NCBI RefSeq assembly: GCF_963677125.1
Contig: NZ_OY781882.1
Location: forward strand, 4,982,501 to 5,046,500
DNA: 64,000 nt
From: an uncultured Desulfobacter sp.
GTDB taxonomy: Bacteria > Desulfobacterota > Desulfobacteria > Desulfobacterales > Desulfobacteraceae
Reading direction: 5' to 3'
Every line of letters starts with the position of its first letter. Within the stretch, counting starts at the first letter, position 1. The notes beneath the pieces were generated by a model that worked only from the letters and a program-made list of their open reading frames with translations, did no database searches and was not told the DNA's origin. Position numbers and translations under genes: made by a program. Positions 35,998 through 45,146 of the stretch are shown piece by piece.

Positions 35998-36948
35998 TTA
36001 ATTGGGCGTGGAATTGTGTAAAAATTCTCCCGGGAGCACCCCGAACATGGTTTTAAAGGCTTTGGAAAAATAACTGAGGTTGGCGTAACCCACACTCAGT
36101 GCAGCTTCCGTCACATTGATTTCACCACTTTGAAGAAGCTGCATGGCGGTTTGCAGGCGGTGGTTGCGCAGATATTCAAAAGGGGTTACGCCGTAAATCC
36201 TGCGAAAACATCGGTTTAATTTACTGTAGCTCAAACCGACGGATCGGGCCAGTTCTTTTGTATTCGGCGGATTATCCAGGTTGTCCACAAGCGATTTGGC
36301 AGCATATATGACCCGGTCATAATCAGAATGTTTTAATTCGTTTCCAGGACAAATATAGGAAGGCTGAAGCTGTGCCAATTTGTGGGAAAGCAATTCCATG
36401 GCCTTGCTTTCAAGGTAGAGATGTCTGGCCTTGCCGCAGTAGGGGCAATGAAGAATTTGATACAGGACGGCACGCATCAGGTGTGTGGTGGCATGGACCA
36501 TGCGGTTGGACCGTTTTTTTTCAAAGCTTTTAATTACCGGGGAAAAATAGTCTTCATCGCCTTGGGTGAAAGATGATAAAAGGTCTCCTTCGAGCATCAG
36601 GTATATTCTGAGCATGTGATCGACTGGTAAATATTCTGAAATCTCTATGTCCTGGGGATAAGTATAAAGCCCGCTTTGTCCGGCCCGGATGTTTGACTGC
36701 GTCTTTGAAGGCATAAAAGAAACATCAAATTCCCCGGCCATGCAAAAACCCATGCCGACAAAAGGTTCTGCAATCGTTCTTTGTATCTGTATAGGCTGAT
36801 GTAATACCGTGTTCATAACGATCAGCTTCAGCCCGGAACTGAAGACATCAATGTCGCACCCACCCCGGCCGAGGAACGAGGGCAACGCCACCTTGAATCT
36901 GTTGGGGTCTGGGGTCGGTTGCGGGGCTCCGGGTTGGATTATCTTCAT
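35998..36948 (-). CDS. AraC-family transcriptional regulator
   Basis: 316 residues: an N-terminal sensor region with the PchR-like motifs LILHCPYCGKARHLYLESKAMELLS-type (here ILHCPYCGKARHLYLESKA) and a C-terminal AraC DNA-binding domain (TKELARSVGLSYSKLNRCFRRIYG; AALSVGYANLSYFSKAFKTMFG). It is on the same strand as receptor 5 and 175 bp upstream of it, so it is the probable activator. The CPYCG pair of cysteines (also in the paralogue at 44056) is worth noting as a possible metal or redox site. Confidence 0.9.
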   Translation of the reverse strand: MKIIQPGAPQPTPDPNRFKVALPSFLGRGGCDIDVFSSGLKLIVMNTVLHQPIQIQRTIAEPFVGMGFCMAGEFDVSFMPSKTQSNIRAGQSGLYTYPQDIEISEYLPVDHMLRIYLMLEGDLLSSFTQGDEDYFSPVIKSFEKKRSNRMVHATTHLMRAVLYQILHCPYCGKARHLYLESKAMELLSHKLAQLQPSYICPGNELKHSDYDRVIYAAKSLVDNLDNPPNTKELARSVGLSYSKLNRCFRRIYGVTPFEYLRNHRLQTAMQLLQSGEINVTEAALSVGYANLSYFSKAFKTMFGVLPGEFLHNSTPN

Positions 36949-37059
36949 GCATTCACCGTTAGTAACATGTCACACCTATTAAAACTTTCTTATGAAGGAC
37001 TAACGATTAGCAGGCCTTTTTTATATCTGTCAACTGTTTTATCGTTGTCGGCAGCCACG

Positions 37060-37354
37060 GAGAGCGTTTCATGTACATCAAAAGCTATTATAATGACGGC
37101 AGACGCCCCCCCCCCCTCTTTACTACTATCGCGATCCAGATAAAAAAGAGATTGATCTCATCATTGAACAGGATAGGATACTGTACCCAGTTGGAATCAA
37201 AAAAAGCGGCATCCCTAAAAAAAACGCAATCCGGCATTTCTCCGTGCTTGAAAAAACGGGTCGGGTCGTGGGACAGGGCAATGTCATTTGCTTTTGCCGG
37301 GATTTGATGCCCATCGACAGAAAGAACCATCTTGTACCGGTCGGCTTGATATGA
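37060..37354 (+). pseudogene. C-terminal fragment of a DUF4143-type ATPase
   Basis: On the plus strand, YIKSYYNDGRRPP is followed in another frame by LYYYRDPDKKEIDLII, then VGIKKSGIPKKNAIRHFSVLEKTG and a stop at 37354. This is the nuclease-like C-terminal domain of AAA_14/DUF4143 proteins. The frame changes exactly at a run of 11 C (37106-37116). Upstream parts of the gene are absent, so it is a remnant regardless. Nothing else was recognised in 36949-37583. Confidence 0.75.
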
Positions 37355-37583
37355 TGATTTGAGCATGTTCTCTTCTGTTTTTTCAAACAATTGCATGAGC
37401 CCGATCCAGACTTCAAGCAGACTCAAAGGGTCGACTGATTTGCATACCCTATTGCTTTATATGAAACTCCCATGTAAGCTGAGGCTAATGTTATTGTTAT
37501 AACGAAAGTTTTATGTAAAATGATAATTTTTTATATGGTGAGCTTAAAGTGATTAGCAGTCTGAAAAAACAGGAAGGTATATA

Positions 37584-38087
37584 ATGAACCGTTTAAATAT
37601 TGTCATCATCAGCCTGGTCGTATCGGTCTTGGCAACAGGCTGTGCCTCGATTATTTCAGAAGAATTGTCCCGGCAAGTCGATTCCTCTGTCACGTTTGAA
37701 AAGGTCTTTGATAATCCCGAGGCAGTTAAAGGGACCACCGTTCTCTTTGGCGGTGAAATTGTTTCCACCAAAAATCTCAAGGAGGGAGCCCTTGTGGAGG
37801 TGGTTCAAAAAACCCTGGATGCCGGGAAAAAACCTAAACACGTTGATGAATCCGGCGGTCGATTCCTGGCGCTCTACGACGGTTTTTTGGACGGGGAAAT
37901 ATACGAAAAGGGCCGGGCCGTTACTGTGTGCGGTGTCGTTCAGGGCAGCCGGGTAAACTTGCTGGATGAAATCGAGTACAAGTATCCTCTTATTGCAGCA
38001 AAGGAAATTCATCTCTGGAAACAACCGCCGCCCCCGGAAACACCATTTTATCATTCACCGTATCGCATATGGCCGTACTGGTATTGA
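37584..38087 (+). CDS. slp: Slp-family outer-membrane lipoprotein
   Basis: 167 residues with a lipoprotein signal ending in the lipobox LATGC (Cys near residue 20). The mature domain shows the Slp/YeaY pattern: F(D/N)NPEAVKGTTVLFGGEIVSTKN, GRFLALYDGFLDGEIYEKGRAVTVCGVVQG and YKYPLIAAKEIHLW. Slp proteins are outer-membrane lipoproteins induced in stationary phase or acid stress in enterobacteria; their exact role is unclear. A ribosome site (AGGAAGG) precedes the start. It ends 6 bp before the convergent AraC gene. Confidence 0.88.
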   Translation: MNRLNIVIISLVVSVLATGCASIISEELSRQVDSSVTFEKVFDNPEAVKGTTVLFGGEIVSTKNLKEGALVEVVQKTLDAGKKPKHVDESGGRFLALYDGFLDGEIYEKGRAVTVCGVVQGSRVNLLDEIEYKYPLIAAKEIHLWKQPPPPETPFYHSPYRIWPYWY

Positions 38088-38093
38088 TTCACT

Positions 38094-39152
38094 TCATTTC
38101 AGGCAGGTGCATGGAGAAATGCCGTAATGTTTTTTAAAGGCTTTACTAAAATGACTCGGACTGGAGAAGCCGACAAGATAAGCGGCTTCGGAAACATTGC
38201 ATTCCCGGTTGGTGAGTAGTTTACGCGCGTTTTCAAGACGAAGGATACGCAGGTAACCGAACGGGCATTCGCCATATATGTCTTTAAAGCCCTGGATAAG
38301 CTGGTTGTGATTGAGACCAACTTTACGGGCAAGTTCCAGTAATTTTGGCGGACTTTCCATTTTATTCTTAAGGATTTCGGATGCGTATAATATTTTATCT
38401 TCTTTGTAACCAATAGGCTTCTTCTTATGTTTTTCTTCACTTAAATGCTCAAGCTGCCGAAGCTGCAAAGCCATCAGTTCAAGCGCTTTAGCCTCCAGAT
38501 AAAGCCTGTCATTGGGATTGTTCAAGTACGAGTTCAGCATTTGACGACTACATGTTATCTGGGCGAAGTCCAGTTCCTTTGACCGGTCAGGTCCCTTATG
38601 CTTTTTCTCCGAAATATAGTCCAGGCGATCCATCATTTCCATTAGCTCGGCACTGCTTTTCCCTGTTAATTTTGACATAACGGCAGGAGGCATACATACC
38701 CCAATAATCTGAATCTGTTCAAGCCTGTTAACTGTCATCGAAAGGCCGGGTTTGAATTCTGGTAACTCAATATTTGAATATTTAGGGCCCAAGGGCGTTC
38801 GTGGTTTTGTGTATGAGAAATGTTGGACGCCGGATAAACAGGAGATAAAGACAGCATAGGGGAACGATATAGAAAGGGGTCCCTTAAATATAAAATCACC
38901 ATCTCCGTATAAGGAATAATTAGAAAAATCCAAAATTATATCGTTCTGCAAGAATACTACCCCAGATAAAAAGCCGGTTCCATAGATGGGATTTATAGGG
39001 ACTGACGATGGCTGTTCTGTTTCGGGCCAGCATGGCAGGCCTCCCGTTAATTTTGATAAAGGCAGTGAGGTTGTACTATTCAAGAAAACTTCTCCCGCAA
39101 AATGAATCAATCGCCTAACAAAGTGAATCAGATACATGCACCTTCTTTTCAA
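38094..39152 (-). CDS. AraC-family transcriptional regulator
   Basis: 352 residues. The C-terminus has the paired helix-turn-helix motifs (LLELARKVGLNHNQLIQGFKDIYG; AAYLVGFSSPSHFSKAFKKHYG) and the centre the segment NDRLYLEAKALELMALQLRQL shared with the other regulators here. The N-terminal sensor part is the most divergent of the set. It is divergently transcribed from receptor 6 with only about 100 bp between the starts, so both promoters overlap and the protein most likely controls receptor 6. Confidence 0.88.
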   Translation of the reverse strand: MKRRCMYLIHFVRRLIHFAGEVFLNSTTSLPLSKLTGGLPCWPETEQPSSVPINPIYGTGFLSGVVFLQNDIILDFSNYSLYGDGDFIFKGPLSISFPYAVFISCLSGVQHFSYTKPRTPLGPKYSNIELPEFKPGLSMTVNRLEQIQIIGVCMPPAVMSKLTGKSSAELMEMMDRLDYISEKKHKGPDRSKELDFAQITCSRQMLNSYLNNPNDRLYLEAKALELMALQLRQLEHLSEEKHKKKPIGYKEDKILYASEILKNKMESPPKLLELARKVGLNHNQLIQGFKDIYGECPFGYLRILRLENARKLLTNRECNVSEAAYLVGFSSPSHFSKAFKKHYGISPCTCLK

Positions 39153-39155
39153 ATA

Positions 39156-39209
39156 CTCTAAATATTTTTGAACTTCAATATAATTTTGGTGTGACTAATA
39201 ATATTAGAG
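39156..39209. promoter_or_regulatory. Inverted repeat in the AraC/receptor 6 divergent promoter
   Basis: CTCTAAATATT (39156-39166) and AATATTAGAG (39200-39209) are inverted with one gap. The region is very AT-rich, so significance is modest. A partial match at 21-bp offset (AATATTTTTG and AATTTTGGTG) is also present. Confidence 0.35.
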
Positions 39210-39251
39210 TTTGCGTAATCTTTAAACTAAGAAAGGGAGCGAAGAGAAGAA

Positions 39252-41249
39252 ATGAAAAAAACTGAAAAAGGATTAAAAAAACTGAAAAGAAAAATAGCTT
39301 TAAGTGTTGTTGCAGCACTTTTACTTTCACAAAACATTTATGCTGATGAGAATTCTCAAGAATTAGATAGCATAACCGTAACGGCACAAAAAACAGAGGA
39401 AAATATACAAGAGGTACCCATCTCCATGACCGTATTTGATGAGGTTGCAATGGAAGATAGAAAAATAGAATCAATTCAAGATATGGCACCATATACTTCA
39501 AACTTTGTTCTACTGGAAAAAGGTTCAGGATATTTCGCACCCTCTATTCGAGGTATTTCTAACATAATTACTTCACTATCAAATAATATGAGCGTCATAG
39601 TTGATGGTATTCCAGTTTCAAGTGATAATGGATTTAATGAAACGTTAATGGATATAGAAAGGGTTGAAGTTCTAAAAGGACCCCAAGGAACACTTTACGG
39701 AAAAGAGGCGCAAGCCGGCGTTATTAATGTTATCACTAAAAAACCTGATAATGAAATTAGAGGAAAAATTGGTGCTGAATTTGGAAGTGACAATAAAAGA
39801 CAATATACGGTAAGTGCAAGCGGTCCGATTGTAGAAGATAAACTATTTGTAGGCGTATCAGCAAAGCACTATGAAAAAGACGGCTTTTTAAAAAATACAC
39901 TCCTTGGAGAATACAATGATAAAGAAAATAACTATGGAAAAGTCCATTTAAGATATACGCCAAGTGATAATCTTGAAATGTCTTTGATCTCGTCTAAACT
40001 AAAATATGACAATAAAGGTAGAGATTATGTTGGTGCCGGCGTTAGTGCAGGTGATAGACGTATAAGTACAGATGTGCTAGGTTATGATGAATCTAATACA
40101 ACATCTCATGCCTTCAAAATATCTTATGATATAAACGATTATCTTTTAGAATCTATTACAACCTATCGAAATGTAAAAACAGATGCTTTACGACCCGGTG
40201 AGAATAGTGACCTTGATCATAATGAAGAACATGATAAGTCTTCACAAGAGCTTAGATTAAGTGACAGTAGCGATTCTTTTAAATGGGTAGCAGGTGTTTA
40301 TGCTGATAAAGATGAAATTGAAAATTCATCAAATCGTATCTATACCAATTCTGTGACACCTATTAGATCAATAGAAGGAAGTGACTCCGTGGGGGTTTTT
40401 ATCCATACGGATTATGCGATCAATGATAAATTCTCTTTTATCTCGGGCGTTAGATACGATAAAGATAATAAAGAGTACGAAGATAAAACAACAAATACAA
40501 AACTAGAATTATCCAATAATGAAATTTCACCAAAAGTCTCTTTAAAATATCAACACAATAAGGATAGTATGTATTATACAACCATATCAAAAGGGTATCG
40601 CCCAGGAGGCTTTTGGACTTATGCGCCAAGTGGCTATTCACCACAATATGATAAAGAGGCTTTATGGAATTATGAGATAGGAGTTAAAAACTCATTTTTT
40701 AATAATAGACTTATTGTAAACACAGCAATTTTTTATATGAAAATAGATGATATGCAAGTAAAAGTTCATCCTGATGCTGATAGTACATATGTAGATAATG
40801 CAGCGAAAGCAACTTCAAAAGGGTTTGAAATAGAACTACATGGGAAATTAACCGATACGATAGAACTTTTTGGTGCTTACGGATATACAAATGTTACCTT
40901 CGAAGATTATAAAGATGCAAATGGTGATTATAGCGGTAATAAGAATATCTATGCTCCGGAATATAGCTATAGTATCGGAATTCAATATCGGGATACAAAC
41001 GGGTATTTTGCAAGGGTTGATGTAAACGGGTACGGTGAAACATATTTTGATAAAGAAAATGAGAATAGCAGAGATGCTTATCATCTTGTAAATGCAAAGA
41101 TAGGATATGAAACCGAACATTATGATATTTATTTATATGGTAAAAATATTTTTGATAAAGAATATAACTCTGTCAATATGTTCGGTGGTGGTGGCATTAT
41201 ATATTCTCCACCAAGAGAGATCGGTGTACAACTAACATATAGATTTTAA
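39252..41249 (+). CDS. TonB-dependent outer-membrane receptor 6, AT-rich
   Basis: 665 residues with a lysine-rich leader and signal peptide (cleavage near NIYAD), TonB-box region LDSITVTAQKTEE, plug with VLKGPQGTLYGKEAQAGVINVITKKP, and a barrel ending TYRF. The codon use is strongly AT-biased (frequent AAA, GAT, TTT, TTA, ATA), in contrast with the G/C-richer genes on either side. This suggests acquisition from an AT-rich donor such as a Campylobacterota member. Receptor 10 (60110-62131) is a close paralogue with the same barrel motifs (HYDIYLYGKNIFDKEY type) and similar but milder bias. Confidence 0.93.
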   Translation: MKKTEKGLKKLKRKIALSVVAALLLSQNIYADENSQELDSITVTAQKTEENIQEVPISMTVFDEVAMEDRKIESIQDMAPYTSNFVLLEKGSGYFAPSIRGISNIITSLSNNMSVIVDGIPVSSDNGFNETLMDIERVEVLKGPQGTLYGKEAQAGVINVITKKPDNEIRGKIGAEFGSDNKRQYTVSASGPIVEDKLFVGVSAKHYEKDGFLKNTLLGEYNDKENNYGKVHLRYTPSDNLEMSLISSKLKYDNKGRDYVGAGVSAGDRRISTDVLGYDESNTTSHAFKISYDINDYLLESITTYRNVKTDALRPGENSDLDHNEEHDKSSQELRLSDSSDSFKWVAGVYADKDEIENSSNRIYTNSVTPIRSIEGSDSVGVFIHTDYAINDKFSFISGVRYDKDNKEYEDKTTNTKLELSNNEISPKVSLKYQHNKDSMYYTTISKGYRPGGFWTYAPSGYSPQYDKEALWNYEIGVKNSFFNNRLIVNTAIFYMKIDDMQVKVHPDADSTYVDNAAKATSKGFEIELHGKLTDTIELFGAYGYTNVTFEDYKDANGDYSGNKNIYAPEYSYSIGIQYRDTNGYFARVDVNGYGETYFDKENENSRDAYHLVNAKIGYETEHYDIYLYGKNIFDKEYNSVNMFGGGGIIYSPPREIGVQLTYRF

Positions 41250-41467
41250 AAAGCCGAATGGGCGACCTGCCCTCCACCGGGAGCCTCCCGCCGGTGTGCC
41301 CTGTGCCTACTCCATTGCCTCTCCCCTTTTTTGAACAAAGAACCCTTTTGAGGATAAAGGCGCCGTGGATACCAAGCCGCAGGACTATGTGGAAGGCGGC
41401 CAAGGTCGCCCATTGGGTTTGCGGCCTGGATGCCGGGGGGTAGGGCTGACCATTGCAGGGCTTGTTT

Positions 41468-41623
41468 TGTTTCGCTATGGTCAAAGCGCCGGGATTTTTG
41501 CTCCACGGTCTTTCCGGGCCAGTTTCCCACATGCTGCCTTGCGCCTGTAAGGCGGTTGAAAAGCGTGGACTTTCCCGTGTTGGGTTGTCCTGCAAGGGCC
41601 ACGGTCACCGAAGTAGCGTTCAT
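41468..41623 (-). pseudogene. feoB: feoB 5' fragment (ferrous iron transporter G domain)
   Basis: Read on the minus strand, MNATSVTVALAGQPNTGKSTLFNRLTG and ARQHVGNWPGKTVEQK form the G1 region and switch I segment of FeoB. After about 50 codons the similarity stops; the open frame runs on to 41246 with a sequence I do not recognise. A complete FeoB has over 600 residues, so this is only the first tenth. It lies between two TonB receptor genes. Confidence 0.8.
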
Positions 41624-41740
41624 GGCCATAGAATTTGAAAGCATTATAGATTCAGCCCCTTAACGATAATTTTTTTGGCTTCACCGCGGCCCGGGGCAAT
41701 CCAAAAGAATGTCTTGTTCATATATTGTTCCATAATGAAA

Positions 41741-43903
41741 TTAAAACCGTTTGGTGAAGGTTACACCAAACGTCAAGGGGTCTCCTCCGGCCCCGTACCA
41801 CACATCTCTCGTCGTCGAGTTGGGAGCAACGCCTTGTGTGGCATACTCCTTATCAAACAAGTTTTTCACCCAGAGTACCACTTCAAAGCATTCTCCTTCA
41901 TAACCGGCACGGGCATTGACCAATGCATAGGCTTCCTGTTTTTTAGAGTTGTCCAAGTTAAAATAGTAGTCTCCGACACCCTGAAGCTCAATGCGGCTGA
42001 AAAATCCGCTCATCCACCGGTATTGGGCACCCAGGGTATAGGTATATTCCGGAATATAGTTGTTGGATTTTCCGCTCATATCCGTTTCCCCGATTATTTG
42101 ACCATAGGTGGCAGAGGCCGTATCCGTGTCGTATACTGGCTTTTTATACTCATCAAATGTCGCGTCCGTAACCCCGATTCCCGCTGTCAGCTCCAGTCCG
42201 GTAACCGGCCTTGCCACCAGCTCGATCTCAATGCCCTGGCTGGTGGACTCTCCTGCATTGGTCATGATTGAGTTAGAAGGGCCGACGGACTGATACAACT
42301 GCTGGTCTTCCCAGTCGATATGGAAAACCGCCAAATTGATCCCTATACGGTTATCCAGCCAGGAAGATTTAAGCCCGAATTCGTAGTTAGAAGAGTATTC
42401 CGGCTTATACACCGTTCCTGCAAATGTGGAATCATATATGTTAAACCCGCCCCCTTTAAATCCCTTGGCATAGCTGATGTAGGTCATCAAATTTGAAGAC
42501 CATTTGTAGTCCAGGACCACCTTGGGCAGCCATTCCTCGTACTCTTCCTCGCCGGTTGTAATATCCTGGGAGGTCATCCCGTATGCAGAATAATATTCCT
42601 TGTAATGCAGCTTTTTGGACGTGCAATCGTACCTTAATCCGCCTGTTACGCCCAGCCGGCCAAACAAGGTGTACGTGGCCTGTCCGAAAAATGCATACCC
42701 GCTGGTATCGATGTCGTTATCCTGAAACATCTTATAAGAGTACTGGCGCATATCATAGATCATATCAACTGTTTTATCTTCGTTGAAGTAATAGCTTCCC
42801 ACAAGCCATTTTAAAGCGCTGGTATTCTCAGGGGATGCGATTCGAACTTCCTGGGAAAAGGTGTTGAAATCCAAATCCTGGTACCATCTTGTTTTGTCGT
42901 AGGAACTAAGATCCACATCATTTGCCAGATCATCATTCCAATACCTCAAAGAGGTGATTGAGGTCAGGGAAAAGCGCTTGCCGGTATAGTCCGCTTTCAA
43001 ATTATAGGCCTTGGCCTCCTGATAATCATGAACCCCCTCAAAATCGGTGTTTGAGGTATGGATATCATCCAGGGGGGCATAGGGATCATATCCATCCCTG
43101 TAGTGGAAATAATCTGTGGTAAAACTAATGTCCAAGACGTCTGACGGGGTCCAGCGCAGGCCTGCCCGAAGATTTAAATCCTCTTTTTCGTCAGATTCGT
43201 CATCCTTTCTGAATTCATTGTTTATAAATCCGTCCGATACCAGGTATTTTCCTGCAAGACTGAAGTAAAGCTTGTCCTGCACCATGGGCCCGCCCATGGA
43301 AAGTGTATAGTCCTGGGTATTGTAATTGCTGAGGGACACGGACGCTTTCCCCTCAAAATCGTTATCAGGTTTTTTGGTGATGATATGAATCACGCCGGCT
43401 TCTGTATTCCGGCCGTAAAGGGTTCCCTGGGGACCGCGCAGCACTTCGATCCGCTCAAGATCAACAAACTCCGAACTGAAACCGCCGGAATAGTATACGC
43501 CATCCACATAAAACCCCACTGCAGGATTGGCACTGGCGTCTCCTTGAAGGGCTGATATCCCGCGCATGTTGAGCCAGGAACAGCCGCTATGACTGCCCGG
43601 CGATCCCATAAACAGGTTTGGGATATACCGGATAATATCCTTTGTATTTTGAATACCTGCATCCTCGATCTGGAACCGGGACAGGGATGAAATACTTAAC
43701 GGCACGTCCTGCAGGTTCTCCTCCCGTTTTTGTGCCGTAACCGTAATCGTCTCAAGCTCCCTATCCTCATGGTTTTTCTTTTTAGGATCGCTTTCCAGGA
43801 TTTCGTCCTTGTCCTGGGCCCATACCCAAGGTGGGGACAGGTTGAAAATCAGTATCAACGCAACAACAATAAAACTAAAATTCCGAATTCTCCCAATAAC
43901 CAT
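41741..43903 (-). CDS. TonB-dependent outer-membrane receptor 7
   Basis: 720 residues with signal peptide (cleavage near VWAQD), a charged linker, TonB-box region LETITVTAQKREE, plug with VLRGPQGTLYGRNTEAGVIHIITKKP and a barrel ending TKRF. It is longer than the others because of larger barrel loops. The AraC gene 44056-45018 lies upstream on the same strand, and a good 21-bp direct repeat lies between them. The ligand is unknown. Confidence 0.93.
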   Translation of the reverse strand: MVIGRIRNFSFIVVALILIFNLSPPWVWAQDKDEILESDPKKKNHEDRELETITVTAQKREENLQDVPLSISSLSRFQIEDAGIQNTKDIIRYIPNLFMGSPGSHSGCSWLNMRGISALQGDASANPAVGFYVDGVYYSGGFSSEFVDLERIEVLRGPQGTLYGRNTEAGVIHIITKKPDNDFEGKASVSLSNYNTQDYTLSMGGPMVQDKLYFSLAGKYLVSDGFINNEFRKDDESDEKEDLNLRAGLRWTPSDVLDISFTTDYFHYRDGYDPYAPLDDIHTSNTDFEGVHDYQEAKAYNLKADYTGKRFSLTSITSLRYWNDDLANDVDLSSYDKTRWYQDLDFNTFSQEVRIASPENTSALKWLVGSYYFNEDKTVDMIYDMRQYSYKMFQDNDIDTSGYAFFGQATYTLFGRLGVTGGLRYDCTSKKLHYKEYYSAYGMTSQDITTGEEEYEEWLPKVVLDYKWSSNLMTYISYAKGFKGGGFNIYDSTFAGTVYKPEYSSNYEFGLKSSWLDNRIGINLAVFHIDWEDQQLYQSVGPSNSIMTNAGESTSQGIEIELVARPVTGLELTAGIGVTDATFDEYKKPVYDTDTASATYGQIIGETDMSGKSNNYIPEYTYTLGAQYRWMSGFFSRIELQGVGDYYFNLDNSKKQEAYALVNARAGYEGECFEVVLWVKNLFDKEYATQGVAPNSTTRDVWYGAGGDPLTFGVTFTKRF

Positions 43904-43993
43904 ATTTCCCTCCAGAATTTAATTTAAGCATAACTTGATCCATATCTTTATCTTTATGGGAAAGAGAATGTACGTCATTACTTTTAAACTTAG

Positions 43994-44024
43994 CGTACCC
44001 TTAGGGGGCTTTTTCGTACCTTTA
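43994..44024 (-). promoter_or_regulatory. Putative AraC operator: 21-bp-offset direct repeat before receptor 7
   Basis: CGTACCCTTA (43994-44003) and CGTACCTTTA (44015-44024), 9 of 10 identical and offset exactly 21 bp, about 90-120 bp upstream of the receptor start. Confidence 0.65.
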
Positions 44025-44055
44025 ACGGACTTAGAGCCTGTTTAAAATGTCTGGG

Positions 44056-45018
44056 TTAATTTTTGGAATGAAGATAAGATAGGGGGCTGCACCCAAAGTG
44101 CTTTGTAAAGGCGCGTGTAAAATGGGGCCGTTCAGAATATCCTACCTCATAGGATATTTCGGATATATTTAATTCTCCATTGGCCAGGAACTGGCGTCCC
44201 ATTTCCATACGATGACTTCGAAGGTACCCAAACGCGGTGGTGTTGAAAACCTGTTTAAATCCGTATTTGAGCTTTTTATCGTTTAATCCGACTTGTCTCG
44301 AAAGATCCGTCAGTGAAGGCGGATTTTTCATGTTATCAATTAGAATCTCTCCGGCCTGGTGAATACATTCGATCTCTTTGGCGGTTAACCGGTTTTTCCG
44401 TAAACACGTATTGTCGCAAGTCAGTTGTGCCAGCTTTAGTGTAATCAGCTCCATTGCCTTACTTTCTAGATAGACCCGCCTGAGCACGCCCTGGTATGGG
44501 CAGTTTAATATTTGATGAATGGTCATTTGCATGGGGCCTGTATTTATCCCTTCTTGACTATAAAATACATCGTTGCATCCATTCATAATATTGACAAAAT
44601 CACCGGGAAACCGGATGGGTTGGCCCCTCATTAGCTTATTTAAAAAAGAAGGAGAGACAAACACACTGATAAAACTTACCGGTTCCTCGGACAGGCATTT
44701 AAAGCCTCCGCTCGGATCCGGGCAAAAGCCAAGATAATTTTGTCCGGGTGTGGTAATAAATTCTTTTTTTACATCTTGAACAGTACAGCGGCTTTTTCCT
44801 GAAATGCAAAAGGCAAAACTCAAAAACAAAGGGGCAACTTCAAACTCAGAGACCTGTTTGCTGACAAGCTGATACTTTTCAAGTACAAGCTTTAATCCCT
44901 CCCCCAGATCGATTATTCTTATGGAAGAGTTGCCGGTTTTTTCAGGCCTGTCAAAATATGTTTCAAAATCATTTTCCTGGGATTGACTTGAATTTGCCGT
45001 CATAGTTGAGTCTATCAT
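44056..45018 (-). CDS. AraC-family transcriptional regulator
   Basis: 320 residues. DNA-binding domain at the C-terminus (LTDLSRQVGLNDKKLKYGFKQVFN; ISYEVGYSERPHFTRAFTKHFG), sensor domain with the shared motif HQILNCPYQGVLRRVYLESKAMELI. It is placed 152 bp upstream of receptor 7 on the same strand and is the likely activator acting at the CGTACC repeat pair. Two upstream in-frame Met codons are close together (MIDSTM), so the exact start is uncertain by five residues. Confidence 0.9.
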   Translation of the reverse strand: MIDSTMTANSSQSQENDFETYFDRPEKTGNSSIRIIDLGEGLKLVLEKYQLVSKQVSEFEVAPLFLSFAFCISGKSRCTVQDVKKEFITTPGQNYLGFCPDPSGGFKCLSEEPVSFISVFVSPSFLNKLMRGQPIRFPGDFVNIMNGCNDVFYSQEGINTGPMQMTIHQILNCPYQGVLRRVYLESKAMELITLKLAQLTCDNTCLRKNRLTAKEIECIHQAGEILIDNMKNPPSLTDLSRQVGLNDKKLKYGFKQVFNTTAFGYLRSHRMEMGRQFLANGELNISEISYEVGYSERPHFTRAFTKHFGCSPLSYLHSKN

Positions 45019-45146
45019 TTAAATAAGTTGTTTTTGTTAGGAGATAAAAACATCTTATAGTAAAAGATAGATATTTAAGTCAACAAAACATTAAGCATAA
45101 TGGGTGACCCCATGATCCATGATTCTCATGATTTGCAAGTTCCGTA

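Noticed and set aside
41675..42271. 198-codon open frame on the plus strand
   Set aside because: Antisense to the 3' end of receptor 7, whose barrel and C-terminus are clear.
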